A stretch of 64,000 nt of DNA. It comes from Thermoplasmata archaeon (GTDB taxonomy: Archaea; Thermoplasmatota; E2; JACPAO01; JAHFTW01). The stretch is taken from NCBI GenBank assembly GCA_023269235.1, contig JAHFTW010000003.1, positions 100,263-164,262 of the forward strand, given 5' to 3'. The notes beneath the pieces are model-generated. The model had not been told where the DNA came from, searched no databases, and saw only the letters and a program-made list of their open reading frames with translations. Position numbers and translations under genes: made by a program. Numbering within the stretch: position 1 is the first letter of the stretch; the number at the start of each line of letters is the position of its first letter. Below, in pieces: positions 31,720-40,151 of the stretch.

Positions 31720-33754
31720 GCTCCACCAGGTGAGCCGGGCCTTGCCGTGGCTGGAGCCGCTGGAGGCGACGCGCCGCCTGCGGGCCGCCGGGCTCGCCCC
31801 GCTCCTGCTCGAGGGTCAAGGGCTCCATCCTGAGGCGCGCCACGCCGCCATCGGCCTCTCGCCCCTCGTCGAGGTCCGCATCACCGGGGACGACATCGAG
31901 GAGCGCTGGGCCGACGGCGCCATCGAGGCCACCACGGCGGAACCGGTTCGCCATCTGCGCGGACTTCTCGACCGCTTCCGGTTCACGGTGCCGGCCGGGC
32001 AAGGGTTCACGGGCGGCTGGCTCGGCGTCGTCGGGTTCGGATTCGCTCGCAGCCTGGAGCCCACCCTCCCCCAAGGCCCTTTGTCCACCACGCCCGACGT
32101 CGTCCTTCGTCTCTGCCGGGACGCCCTCGCGTTCGACCGCGCGACGAAGACGATGACGCTGTGGGCCAGCGCCCCCGACGGGGACGAACCGGCCGCCGCG
32201 GAGCGGTTGGACGCCATCGGCAAGGCCCTCGAACCCCCCGCTCTGCCGACAGAACCGCCTCGTCTTCTCGGTCCGTGGTCGCCGAGCATGGACCAGGCCG
32301 CGTTCGAGGCCGCCGTGCGCGAGCTCAAACGGCTCATCGTCCACGGCGACCTGTTCCAGGCCAACCTCGCCACCCGGTTCTCCGCCCGGTTCCACGGCGA
32401 CACGCTGGCCCTCGTCGAGCGGCTCGCGGCCGCGAACCCGTCCCCGTACATGGCATGGCTCGACTTCGGCGACTTCACCGTCGCGTCGGGTTCGCCAGAG
32501 CAGCTCTTCGCGAGCGCCGAGGGGCGCATCCGGGCGCGCCCCATCGCCGGCACGCGCAAGCGCGGCGCGACCGCCAGCGAGGACGTCGCCCTGGAGGCGG
32601 AGCTCCTCGCGGACCCCAAGGAGCAGGCCGAGCACACGATGCTCGTGGATCTGGTGCGCAACGACCTCGCGCGCGTCGCGATGCCGGGGACGGTGCGGGT
32701 CGCGGAGCGCGGCAGCGTGGAGCGCTACAGCCACGTCATGCATCTCGTCAGCCGCGTCGAGGCCCGCCTACGCCCGGACGCCCATGTCCTCGAACAGCTC
32801 GCCGCACTCTTTCCAGGCGGCACCGTGACCGGGGCGCCCAAGACCCGCGCCACGCAGCGCATCCTGGAGCTGGAGCCGGTGGCGCGCGGGCCTTACACCG
32901 GCTCGGCGGGATGGATCGGCTGGGACCATGACGCGCACTGGAGCATCCTGATTCGTACCTTCGTCGCGCAGGCGGGGACGTTGAGCGTCCACGCGGGCTC
33001 GGGCATCGTCGTCGACTCGGAGCCGGAGCGGGAGTGGAAGGAGGCGAACCGCAAGGCGCAGGCGCTTCTGGACGCGGCGACGTGGATGGGGGCGGGGACG
33101 CCGACCGGGAACCGCACCCGGCTTGGGGAGGTCACGCGGCACGGGTCCTGGGAACCGCCCATCGCACAAGCACGCCACTTGGGCAAGCGCGTCCTCCTCA
33201 TCGACAACTTCGACTCGTTCGTGCACAACCTCGCCGACTACTGCGCGGCGCTCGGGGCGACCGTGCGCGTCGTGCGCAACGACGCCGACTGGCGCCGGGG
33301 CGTGGCGGAGTTCGCGCCGACGCACGTCATCCTTAGCCCTGGGCCAGGCTGGCCCGACGAGGCCGGCTGCACGCTGGAGGTGGCGCGTGCGCTGCACGGC
33401 AAGTTTCCGCTGCTTGGGGTCTGCCTGGGCCACCAGGCCCTCGCGCAGGCGTTCGGCGGCCGCGTCTTCGTCCATCCGTCGGGACCCGTCCACGGCAAGG
33501 CCGACGCGCTGCACCACACCGGCAAGGGCCTGTTCACCGGCCTGCCGTCCCCGCTCACGGCGGGGCGCTACCACAGCCTCGTCGTGGACGGGCTGGGCCC
33601 CGACTGGCTCGTGGACGCCCGCCTCGCGGACGGCACCATCATGGCCCTGCGCCACGCCATTTCCCCAACCTTCGGCCTGCAGGCCCACCCGGAATCCCTT
33701 TGTACACCCAGGGGACTCGAAATCTTGGACCACTTCCTGGAGTCCTGCGCATGA
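31706..33754 (+). CDS. pabBA: Fused aminodeoxychorismate synthase (PabB-PabA)
   Basis: Makes 4-amino-4-deoxychorismate from chorismate and Gln for p-aminobenzoate. Protein of 682 residues. The chorismate-binding domain comes first (residues 1 to about 455: HGDLFQANLATRF, TVTGAPKTRATQ, GSGIVVDSEPEREW). A linker leads to the class I glutaminase (about 490-682: LLIDNFDSFVHNLADY, SPGPGWPDEAG, nucleophile Cys in GVCLGHQALAQAF, QAHPES). The motif RPIAGTRKRG has Ala where E. coli PabB has its Lys (PIKGT); anthranilate synthase also has Ala. The neighbours pabC and folP favour PABA over anthranilate. The start is GTG at 31706. Confidence 0.88.
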   Translation: MARSELHQVSRALPWLEPLEATRRLRAAGLAPLLLEGQGLHPEARHAAIGLSPLVEVRITGDDIEERWADGAIEATTAEPVRHLRGLLDRFRFTVPAGQGFTGGWLGVVGFGFARSLEPTLPQGPLSTTPDVVLRLCRDALAFDRATKTMTLWASAPDGDEPAAAERLDAIGKALEPPALPTEPPRLLGPWSPSMDQAAFEAAVRELKRLIVHGDLFQANLATRFSARFHGDTLALVERLAAANPSPYMAWLDFGDFTVASGSPEQLFASAEGRIRARPIAGTRKRGATASEDVALEAELLADPKEQAEHTMLVDLVRNDLARVAMPGTVRVAERGSVERYSHVMHLVSRVEARLRPDAHVLEQLAALFPGGTVTGAPKTRATQRILELEPVARGPYTGSAGWIGWDHDAHWSILIRTFVAQAGTLSVHAGSGIVVDSEPEREWKEANRKAQALLDAATWMGAGTPTGNRTRLGEVTRHGSWEPPIAQARHLGKRVLLIDNFDSFVHNLADYCAALGATVRVVRNDADWRRGVAEFAPTHVILSPGPGWPDEAGCTLEVARALHGKFPLLGVCLGHQALAQAFGGRVFVHPSGPVHGKADALHHTGKGLFTGLPSPLTAGRYHSLVVDGLGPDWLVDARLADGTIMALRHAISPTFGLQAHPESLCTPRGLEILDHFLESCA

Positions 33755-34620
33755 ACCCCGGCATCGCCTACGTGGATGGACAGGTCGTGGACCTCGCGCG
33801 CGCCGTCGTGCCCCTCAACGACCGCGGCTACCTGCTGGGCGACGGCGTCTTCGAGACGATGCGCACCTCGAACGGCCGCGTCTTCCGCCTGGACGAGCAC
33901 GCCGCGCGGCTCGAGAAAGGGCTCGCCGCCATCAACCTCGACGGCTCGCTCGCCTCCGAGTTCCGCGCCGCCGTCGCCTCCCTCGTCAAAGAAGGCACCC
34001 TGCGATTCGGCGGCGAGCTCTACTTGCGCGTCAACGTCACGACCGGCCCGATGGAGGACATCCACGGCACCGGCCGCGGCCTCACCGTCACGGGGTTGTG
34101 CAAGAAGTTCCAGCCCTACCCGATGCAGTACTACGCCAGCGGTGTCCACGTGGTCATGAGCCGCCAGCGCAAGGACTCCCGCAACCCGCTCGCCTCTGTG
34201 AAGACGCTCAGCTTCCTGCCCTACGTCTCGGCACGCCGCGACGCCCACGCCGCCGCCGCCCACGACGCCCTGCTCCTGAACGAGCACGACCGCATCGCCG
34301 AAGCCAGCACCTCCAATGTCTTCGCCTTCGTCGGCGGCAAACTGCACGCCCCCGGCGAGTCCGAGGGCGCCATCAGCGGCGTCACGCGCGGCGCCGTCCT
34401 CGAGCTCGCCGACGAGGCGGGCCTCGACGTCGTCGAGCGCCTCACCCCGGCGGAACTCTCCTCCGCCCAGGAGGCCTGGCTCACCAACACGACGGGCGGC
34501 ATCGTGCCCGTTACGCGCGCCTTCGACCGCCCCATCGGCGACGGCAAGAAAGGCGAGCTCACCATGCAGTTCAGCCACGGCCTGGAGGCCATGATCCGTG
34601 GCCAGACCCTCTTTGCCTGA
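33751..34620 (+). CDS. pabC: Aminodeoxychorismate lyase (fold-type IV PLP enzyme)
   Basis: Releases pyruvate from aminodeoxychorismate to give PABA. Protein of 289 residues of the class IV aminotransferase fold: PLNDRGYLLGDGVFETMR at the N-terminus, the PLP Lys in SVKTLSFLPYV, EASTSNVF for the phosphate and TNTTGGIVPV at the end. The fold alone does not separate it from branched-chain or D-amino-acid aminotransferases; its place between pabBA (ATGA overlap) and folP decides the call. Confidence 0.88.
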   Translation: MNPGIAYVDGQVVDLARAVVPLNDRGYLLGDGVFETMRTSNGRVFRLDEHAARLEKGLAAINLDGSLASEFRAAVASLVKEGTLRFGGELYLRVNVTTGPMEDIHGTGRGLTVTGLCKKFQPYPMQYYASGVHVVMSRQRKDSRNPLASVKTLSFLPYVSARRDAHAAAAHDALLLNEHDRIAEASTSNVFAFVGGKLHAPGESEGAISGVTRGAVLELADEAGLDVVERLTPAELSSAQEAWLTNTTGGIVPVTRAFDRPIGDGKKGELTMQFSHGLEAMIRGQTLFA

Positions 34621-35431
34621 GCTGCGGTCCCTCCCGCTCGCCCGCGGCCGCACACTGCGCCTCGGCCGGCCGCTCGTCATGGGCATCCTCAACGTCACGC
34701 CGGACTCGTTCAGCGACGGCGGTCGTCTGCCGGCGCCGGATGGGCCGGCGTTCGTCGCCGTCGTCCACCGGATGCTCGACGACGGGGCGGACATCCTCGA
34801 TATCGGCGGCGAGTCCACGCGTCCCGGTCACGCCGCGGTCCCCGTCGCCGAGGAGCTGCGCCGCGTCCTCCCCGTCGTCGAGGCCATCCGTCGCGCCGCG
34901 CCCGCGGCCATCCTCAGCATCGACACCCGCAAGGCGGAGGTCGCGCGCGCCGCCCTCGCGGCCGGGGCGGACTTCGTGAACGACGTGAGTGGCCTGGGCG
35001 ACCCCGCGATGGCGGCCGTGGTGCGCGAGGCCGGCTGCGCCATTGTGCTGATGCGCGACCAGCCATGCCGCGGCGACGTGGTCGCGGCGGCGGCAAGCCA
35101 GTTCGCGGGCCTCGTGGCGAAAGCGCGCACGGCAGGAATCTCCGACGCGCAGCTCGTCCTCGACCCCGGCCTCGGCTTCGGCGACCCGCCCGGCGGCGAC
35201 CCGGTCGCCAACATGGCCCTCCTCGAAGGAGTCCCGGCGTATTCGCACGGCTTCCCCGTCCTCGTCGGGGCGAGCCGCAAGCGCTTCATCGGCACGCTGA
35301 CGGGCGAGGCCGACCCGGCGCGTCGCGTGGCGGGCTCGGTCGCGGCCGCGCGCCGCGCGGTCGAATGCGGCGCGGCCATCGTGCGCGTGCACGACGTGCG
35401 CGAGACGGTCGCGGCGCTGCGGGTGGCCTAG
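34598..35431 (+). CDS. folP: Dihydropteroate synthase
   Basis: Joins PABA to the pterin pyrophosphate. Protein of 277 residues with the family loops: VMGILNVTPDSFSDGG, GADILDIGGESTRPG, ILSIDTRKAEV, FVNDVSGLGDP, LDPGLGFGD and GASRKRFIG. The GTG at 34598 overlaps pabC by 23 bases and is the best available start, since the core begins about 25 residues in. It is the last gene of the purine/folate operon and converges with the lipoprotein gene (4-base overlap). A canonical FolP implies a true folate rather than only methanopterin. Confidence 0.95.
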   Translation: MARPSLPELRSLPLARGRTLRLGRPLVMGILNVTPDSFSDGGRLPAPDGPAFVAVVHRMLDDGADILDIGGESTRPGHAAVPVAEELRRVLPVVEAIRRAAPAAILSIDTRKAEVARAALAAGADFVNDVSGLGDPAMAAVVREAGCAIVLMRDQPCRGDVVAAAASQFAGLVAKARTAGISDAQLVLDPGLGFGDPPGGDPVANMALLEGVPAYSHGFPVLVGASRKRFIGTLTGEADPARRVAGSVAAARRAVECGAAIVRVHDVRETVAALRVA

Positions 35432-36309
35432 CCGACGGTCGTCGCGGCCGTCGGGGCCGTCGCGATCCACGCGGACGGATCGCCGAGGACCTGCGGGCTG
35501 GCGCGGACACCGTAGGCGCCGGCGGGCGACGCGGGTGGGGCGCCGGCCTTTACGGAGACCAGGGTGAGCTGGAAGGTCAACGACTTTGCGAGGAGAGTGC
35601 GGTCCGTGCCCGGGAAGAAGCCGAAGCGCAGGTGGCCGCCCTGCGCGGGCAGGACCTCGTAGCTGCCGACCGGGCAGGCGCCGAGCGTGCCGTCCGGGAG
35701 GAAGCACTGCAGGGCGATTTGGTTCTCGTAGAACAGAGAGAACGTCGAGCCGGGCATGGGCTCGAGGACCTTCAGCAGCTGGTCGCCCTCGCTGCGGTAC
35801 ACGACGCTGAGGCCGTACTGCGGGAAATCCTGGCGCGCGCCGTCCTTGGCGTCGAGGCGGAAGGTGACCTCCTGCGGCGTCACGAGGAGCATGGTGGCGT
35901 TGTAGCCGAAGGCCGGGAACGTCATGCCGACGACGGGCGTGCCGACCTGCTGGGTGAACGCGGTCGTGTTGTAGGTCTGCACCTGGGCGTTGCGCTGGAA
36001 CTCCTGCGGCGCCTCGCGGACGGCGGTGTAGGCGCGGGCCGAGGCAGGGCTTGCGACGACGGTCGTGGCGTTGGGCAGGAGGCCGACGACGGCGCGCTCC
36101 ACGTCGGCGCCGAGGCCGGAGGAGCCGGAGCCGACCGCGAAGGAGACCATCTGCGTGTCCTTGACGACCGCGCCGGTGGCGGGGTCGAGGGCGGTGTAGC
36201 GCACGGTGACCGTGTCGCCGGGGCGCGCAGAGCCGGGCGGGTAGCCGAAGCAGCCGGCGAGCGTGGCGGACGCCAGGGCGGCGAGGACGAGCAGGGGGAG
36301 GGCTTTCAT
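35428..36309 (-). CDS. FKBP-like lipoprotein
   Basis: Protein of 293 residues with a signal peptide and lipobox (ATLAGC). The mature part opens with GDTVTVRYTALDPATGAVVKD, the usual beginning of FKBP-type peptidyl-prolyl isomerases. A long Thr/Ala/Gln-rich insertion follows where the SlyD-type flap would be, then a beta-rich end. Several conserved aromatic residues of the FKBP pocket are not obvious, so isomerase activity is uncertain and a chaperone role is possible. The start overlaps the end of the aminotransferase gene by four bases, so they share a transcript. Confidence 0.7.
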   Translation of the reverse strand: MKALPLLVLAALASATLAGCFGYPPGSARPGDTVTVRYTALDPATGAVVKDTQMVSFAVGSGSSGLGADVERAVVGLLPNATTVVASPASARAYTAVREAPQEFQRNAQVQTYNTTAFTQQVGTPVVGMTFPAFGYNATMLLVTPQEVTFRLDAKDGARQDFPQYGLSVVYRSEGDQLLKVLEPMPGSTFSLFYENQIALQCFLPDGTLGACPVGSYEVLPAQGGHLRFGFFPGTDRTLLAKSLTFQLTLVSVKAGAPPASPAGAYGVRASPQVLGDPSAWIATAPTAATTVG

Positions 36310-37598
36310 GCGGTGGCTCCACGGGCGCGGATGAACCGCTCCAGGCGGTCGAAGGCGGTGCCCAAGATAGGGGTGTCGGGGAGAAGCACGACGCGCATGT
36401 GGCCGGAGCCGTACTGCGCGCCGAAGCCGGAGCCGTGCACGCAGAGCACCTTCTCGGTGTTGAGGAAGTCAAGGACGAACTCCTTGTCGCCCTTCCACGC
36501 CTTCTTGCCGCCCTTCGTGGCGAGGCAGTCGAGCTTGGGGAACGCGTAGAAGGCGCCGTCGGGCTTGGCGGTGGAGATGCCCTCGATCTCGTTGAGGCGC
36601 TTCACGGCGAAGTCGCGGCGTTTCTTCAGGGCCGCGTTGGTGGTGGCGATGTGGTCCTGCGGGCCGTCGAGGGCCGCGACGCCGGCACGCTGGGCGATGC
36701 TCGAGACGGAGAGGCGCACACGGCTCGACTTCGTGACGCCCAGGCGGATCTGCTCGAGGCTGCCGGTCGGGTCGTTCCACAGCATGTGGCCGAGGCGCCA
36801 GCCCGGGACGAGGTAGATTTTGGAGAAGCCGTTGAGCGTCACCATGGGGACGTCGGGGGCAACGGTCTTGCTCGCGACCTGGACGCCGTCGAAGGTCATC
36901 TGGTCGTAGATCTCGTCGCTGACCATGAAGAGCTGCTTGGAGTGCTCGCCCACGACGTCGGCGAACTGCTTGACGACACGTCGCGAGTAGAGGGCGCCCG
37001 TCGGGTTGTTCGGGTTGATGAGGCAGACCGCTTTGGTCTTCTTCGAGATCTTGCGCCGGAGGTCCTCGACGTCGGGCTGCCAGTCCTCGCTTTCAATGGT
37101 GCGGTAGTGCACCGGCTTGCCGCCGAAGAACTTCACGAGCGAGTCGTAGGGCGGGTAGCTCGGCCCGGGGATGAGCACCTCGTCGCCGGGGTTGACGCTG
37201 GAGCCGAAGAGCATCTGGATGCCCTCGCCGGAGCCGTTCGTGACGTTGACGTCGCCGGGCGCGTAGGCCACTTTGTTGCGGCGCTTCTCGCGGCGGATGA
37301 TGGCATCGATGAGCAACGGGTCGCCCTCGCTGGCCGTGTAGCCGTTGACGTTGTCGAGCGCGGCCTTGTGGAGCGCCTCGATCATGTGCGCTGGGGGGCG
37401 GAAGCCGGCGGCCGAGGGGTCGCCGACGTTGAGCTTGAGGACGGTGTGGCCCTGCGCCTCGAGCGCCTTGGCCGGGACGACGACGTCGCGGATGGCGTAC
37501 TCGATCTGCAACGCGCGCTCGGTGCCAGCCAGCATCGCGGGCTTGGCGCGGGCGGGCTTCGGGGCGAGCTTGGCGGGGCGGGGGGCGACCTTGGCCAC
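36306..37598 (-). CDS. PLP-dependent aminotransferase, class I (AlaA-like)
   Basis: Protein of 430 residues. After a Lys/Pro/Ala-rich N-terminus come LKLNVGDPSAAGF, TNGSGEGIQMLFGS, PGPSYPPYDSLV, INPNNPTGALYS, VSDEIYDQM, the PLP Lys in GFSKIYLVPGWRLGHM and the substrate Arg in MRVVLLPD. The pattern is that of AlaA/AlaT alanine or aspartate aminotransferases. The GTG at 37598 is used; an ATG at about residue 22 (MLAGTERALQ) would remove the low-complexity start. Confidence 0.92.
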   Translation of the reverse strand: MAKVAPRPAKLAPKPARAKPAMLAGTERALQIEYAIRDVVVPAKALEAQGHTVLKLNVGDPSAAGFRPPAHMIEALHKAALDNVNGYTASEGDPLLIDAIIRREKRRNKVAYAPGDVNVTNGSGEGIQMLFGSSVNPGDEVLIPGPSYPPYDSLVKFFGGKPVHYRTIESEDWQPDVEDLRRKISKKTKAVCLINPNNPTGALYSRRVVKQFADVVGEHSKQLFMVSDEIYDQMTFDGVQVASKTVAPDVPMVTLNGFSKIYLVPGWRLGHMLWNDPTGSLEQIRLGVTKSSRVRLSVSSIAQRAGVAALDGPQDHIATTNAALKKRRDFAVKRLNEIEGISTAKPDGAFYAFPKLDCLATKGGKKAWKGDKEFVLDFLNTEKVLCVHGSGFGAQYGSGHMRVVLLPDTPILGTAFDRLERFIRARGATA

Positions 37599-37630
37599 GT
37601 CGCCGTCGAGGCGTGCTGGGCTATGAAGGT

Positions 37631-38158
37631 TCAGGAACCGCGCGCGGCCCCGACGGGAGGGACGGACGGGAGCAGGGCGTCAATGCGGGCCACGACCCGG
37701 AGCGGCCCGAACAGGTCGAGCCATGGGTAGTGGGTCACGTTCACCTCGACGATGTGGCCGACGCGGTGGCCGGTCAGGTTCTGCGCGATGGGGGCCTCGA
37801 ACTGCGCGAAGGAGGCCGGCAGCCGGAACGAGCCCGCGGGCGCGGTGCCGTTGCCGAGGTGGAGGGTCAGGGCGGGGAGTCGCTGGAAATCGCCGTCGAG
37901 CGTGTAGCGCGCCGTCGCGTTGGCCGGAGCGTTGGAGGCAAGAAGATGGCCGTCGTCGAGCTTGAAGACGTAGAGGGTCAGCGTGGCCGTCGTGACGTTG
38001 CCTTCACCAAAGACGAGGCTGGAGGGGGCGCTCGGGCTCTGCGCGAACGGGGCCGGCTCGGCGGCCAGCGCGCGGTGGGGGAGATGGTCAAAGCCGTACG
38101 CAGCCCCGGTCCCGAGGAGGCCGAGGACGACAGGGAGGACCCAGGGGTTGGCGTTCAA
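37631..38158 (-). CDS. Membrane-anchored protein of unknown function
   Basis: Not firmly recognised. Protein of 175 residues: an N-terminal signal or anchor helix (WVLPVVLGLLGTGAAYGF), then an extracellular beta-rich domain with several N-x-T/S sites. The segment FEAPIAQNLTGHRVGHIVEVNV resembles the part of FKBP domains that precedes the active-site strand, so a distant FKBP-like fold is possible. The start is TTG, overlapping the stop of the acyltransferase gene (TTGA). Confidence 0.55.
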   Translation of the reverse strand: MNANPWVLPVVLGLLGTGAAYGFDHLPHRALAAEPAPFAQSPSAPSSLVFGEGNVTTATLTLYVFKLDDGHLLASNAPANATARYTLDGDFQRLPALTLHLGNGTAPAGSFRLPASFAQFEAPIAQNLTGHRVGHIVEVNVTHYPWLDLFGPLRVVARIDALLPSVPPVGAARGS

Positions 38159-38952
38159 GCGCCTTCGCCGTCGGAGGGGACGCCCGTGGTGCCGGAGACC
38201 TCGTCCGCGGTCGCCTTCTCGCCGGCCTTCAAGTCCTTGATCTTGCGCACGGGGACGCCGCCGTACACCGCGTTCGCATCGAGCGTGGCGCCCTTGGGGA
38301 CGAGGCTCATGGCGCCGACATGGCAGTTGTCGCCCATCGTGACGCCGGGGAAGACGTTGGCGTACTGGCCGATGGTGCAGTTCTTCCCGATCGTAATCGG
38401 GGCGCGCACGAGCTTGCCCTTCTCGCCGACGTGGCCGAGGATGCTGGCGTTGGCGCCGACCACGGTCTTGTCGCCGACGGTGAGGATGTCGAGGTCGTAC
38501 ACGTGCTGGGTGTTGAAGACGACATCGCGGCCAATCTTGGCGCCCATCATCCGCAGGAAGACGGGGTACAGCGTCGTGGCGCGCGCGAAGCGGCCGAAGA
38601 CGGTGTTGAACATGAACTGCATGCCGTTGATGTTGTACCAGCTCCAGATGCGGAAGGAGTGGATGGGGATCTCGCCGACGGGCGGCTTGAACCGGAAGGT
38701 GAAGCGCACGATCGGCAGCACGAACATGAGCGCGACGCCGAACGTGAAGAAGCCGAGGATGGTGAAGTAGAGGCCGATGAGCGGGTCGAGGACGACCGCT
38801 AGGCGGGGGTAGGAGGGCGCGACGTCGAGGCTCCAGCCCCACTGGCTCAGGAACCATCCTGGCACGGCGGCGATGGCCATCATGAACCCGAGCGTGACGT
38901 AGGAGTAGATCCAAATGAGGCTCGCAACGACCTTCACGGCACCTTTGGCCAT
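38155..38952 (-). CDS. Membrane-associated hexapeptide-repeat acyltransferase
   Basis: Protein of 265 residues. Two or three N-terminal hydrophobic segments (to about residue 85) are followed by a left-handed beta-helix domain with hexapeptide repeats: IGRDVVFNTQHV, VGDKTVVGANASILGHVGE, IGKNCTIGQYANVFPGVTMGDNCHVGAMSLVPKG. This is the layout of maltose O-acetyltransferase-like proteins that modify envelope sugars or lipids; the acceptor is unknown. The ATG at 38952 lies 26 bases from a TATA-like box. Confidence 0.82.
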   Translation of the reverse strand: MAKGAVKVVASLIWIYSYVTLGFMMAIAAVPGWFLSQWGWSLDVAPSYPRLAVVLDPLIGLYFTILGFFTFGVALMFVLPIVRFTFRFKPPVGEIPIHSFRIWSWYNINGMQFMFNTVFGRFARATTLYPVFLRMMGAKIGRDVVFNTQHVYDLDILTVGDKTVVGANASILGHVGEKGKLVRAPITIGKNCTIGQYANVFPGVTMGDNCHVGAMSLVPKGATLDANAVYGGVPVRKIKDLKAGEKATADEVSGTTGVPSDGEGA

Positions 38953-38975
38953 CGCGGGTCCGAGGCAGGACCCGG

Positions 38976-38981
38976 ATATTT
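38976..38981 (-). promoter_or_regulatory. TATA-like box of the acyltransferase operon
   Basis: AAATAT on the minus strand, 26 bases before the ATG at 38952. It may drive the four minus-strand genes down to 35428. Confidence 0.5.
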
Positions 38982-39079
38982 GAGGGGCGGTCCTCCGGCG
39001 CCCCCGCCCCGCCTCGGGTGCCTTCGTGACGGGGCCGGGTTTCACAAGCCTCAAGGCCTCCCTTCCGTCGGCAGGGGCG

Positions 39080-40126
39080 ATGATGACGCGCACCGTGGTC
39101 GTCTTGGCCGTCGCGCTCGCCGCCCTCCTTGCGGGCTGCGTCAAGACCCAGACGGCCGCCGACCCGGCGTCGGCGCCCGCCTCCGGCAAGAGCCTCGCCC
39201 AGGTCCTCGGCGCCGCCGTCCCCCCGACCTCCTGGTCCCCCAAGACCGGCGTGGACTGGTGGGAATCGTTCGTCAACGGCAACCCGAAACGCGACGTCTA
39301 TTCCCCCAACAACCAAGCGGCGCGCGAGGCCATCGCGTCCGAGCTGCGGGGCTTCGGCTACACGGTCCGCGTCATGGACTTCCCCGCCGGCGCCATGGGC
39401 GTCACCGTCCCCACGACGACGGGCCCCGTCTCCGTCCACGTCGTCGAGGCGGTCAAGGTCGGCAAGACCAACCCCAGCCACGCCATCGCCCTTGGGGGCC
39501 ACTACGACACGCAGACGGCGACCATCTACGGCGCCTACGACAACGGCGCCGGCACCGCGGCGGTCGTCGCCTCTTGCGATGCGCTCAGCAAGGTCGAGCT
39601 CGACCGCACCCTCGTCTGCCTGCTCTTCGACGGCGAGGAGGTCGGCACCGTCGGCTCCGAAGCCTACCTCGGCTACCTCAACGCGGAGAAGCCCTTCACG
39701 CTCGACTGGTACCTCGGCTTCGACATGACCGGCATGAACTGGCCCGGCTACGCGTGGAAGTTCTACGCCTGGGTCGGCGACGAGTACGGCGAGTCCCTGT
39801 TCCCGTTCGTCAACGCCACGCTGCACGACGTGCTCCAATACCCCATCGAGGGCGTCGAGGCGTTCCCCTTCAACGACCGCAACTCCGACGAGGCGACCTT
39901 CAAGTCGGCGCACGTGCCGACCATCCGCTTCGCCGGCGGCCGCACCGCGTCCACGTACGACCAGTACCACATGCCGCAGGACACCGTCCAGCACGTCTAC
40001 GACGTCGTCGGCGGCCGCGCCAACTTCGAGAAAGGCTTCGCCACCGTCGTCCACAGCGCGTACACGCTCGCCTGGATGCTGGACGCCACGACGCTCGGCG
40101 AGATCACCGCGGACTCCTCGAAATAG
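39080..40126 (+). CDS. M28-family metallopeptidase lipoprotein
   Basis: Protein of 348 residues with a lipobox signal peptide (LLAGC). The metal ligands of M28 are present: GGHYDTQT (His, Asp), YDNGAGTA (Asp), LFDGEEVG (Glu-Glu) and a late His in QYHMPQDT. It is a second, shorter relative of the M28 peptidase at 25675, anchored by lipid instead of a C-terminal helix. Two ATGs (39080, 39083) are possible. The gene lies alone between divergent and convergent neighbours. Confidence 0.87.
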   Translation: MMTRTVVVLAVALAALLAGCVKTQTAADPASAPASGKSLAQVLGAAVPPTSWSPKTGVDWWESFVNGNPKRDVYSPNNQAAREAIASELRGFGYTVRVMDFPAGAMGVTVPTTTGPVSVHVVEAVKVGKTNPSHAIALGGHYDTQTATIYGAYDNGAGTAAVVASCDALSKVELDRTLVCLLFDGEEVGTVGSEAYLGYLNAEKPFTLDWYLGFDMTGMNWPGYAWKFYAWVGDEYGESLFPFVNATLHDVLQYPIEGVEAFPFNDRNSDEATFKSAHVPTIRFAGGRTASTYDQYHMPQDTVQHVYDVVGGRANFEKGFATVVHSAYTLAWMLDATTLGEITADSSK

Positions 40127-40151
40127 GGGCGAGGCGCAGCGTCGCCCGGGC

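Noticed and set aside
37631..40054. An 807-codon minus-strand frame
   Set aside because: Only its last 175 codons (from TTG 38158) look like a protein; the rest is a shadow of the acyltransferase and M28 genes.
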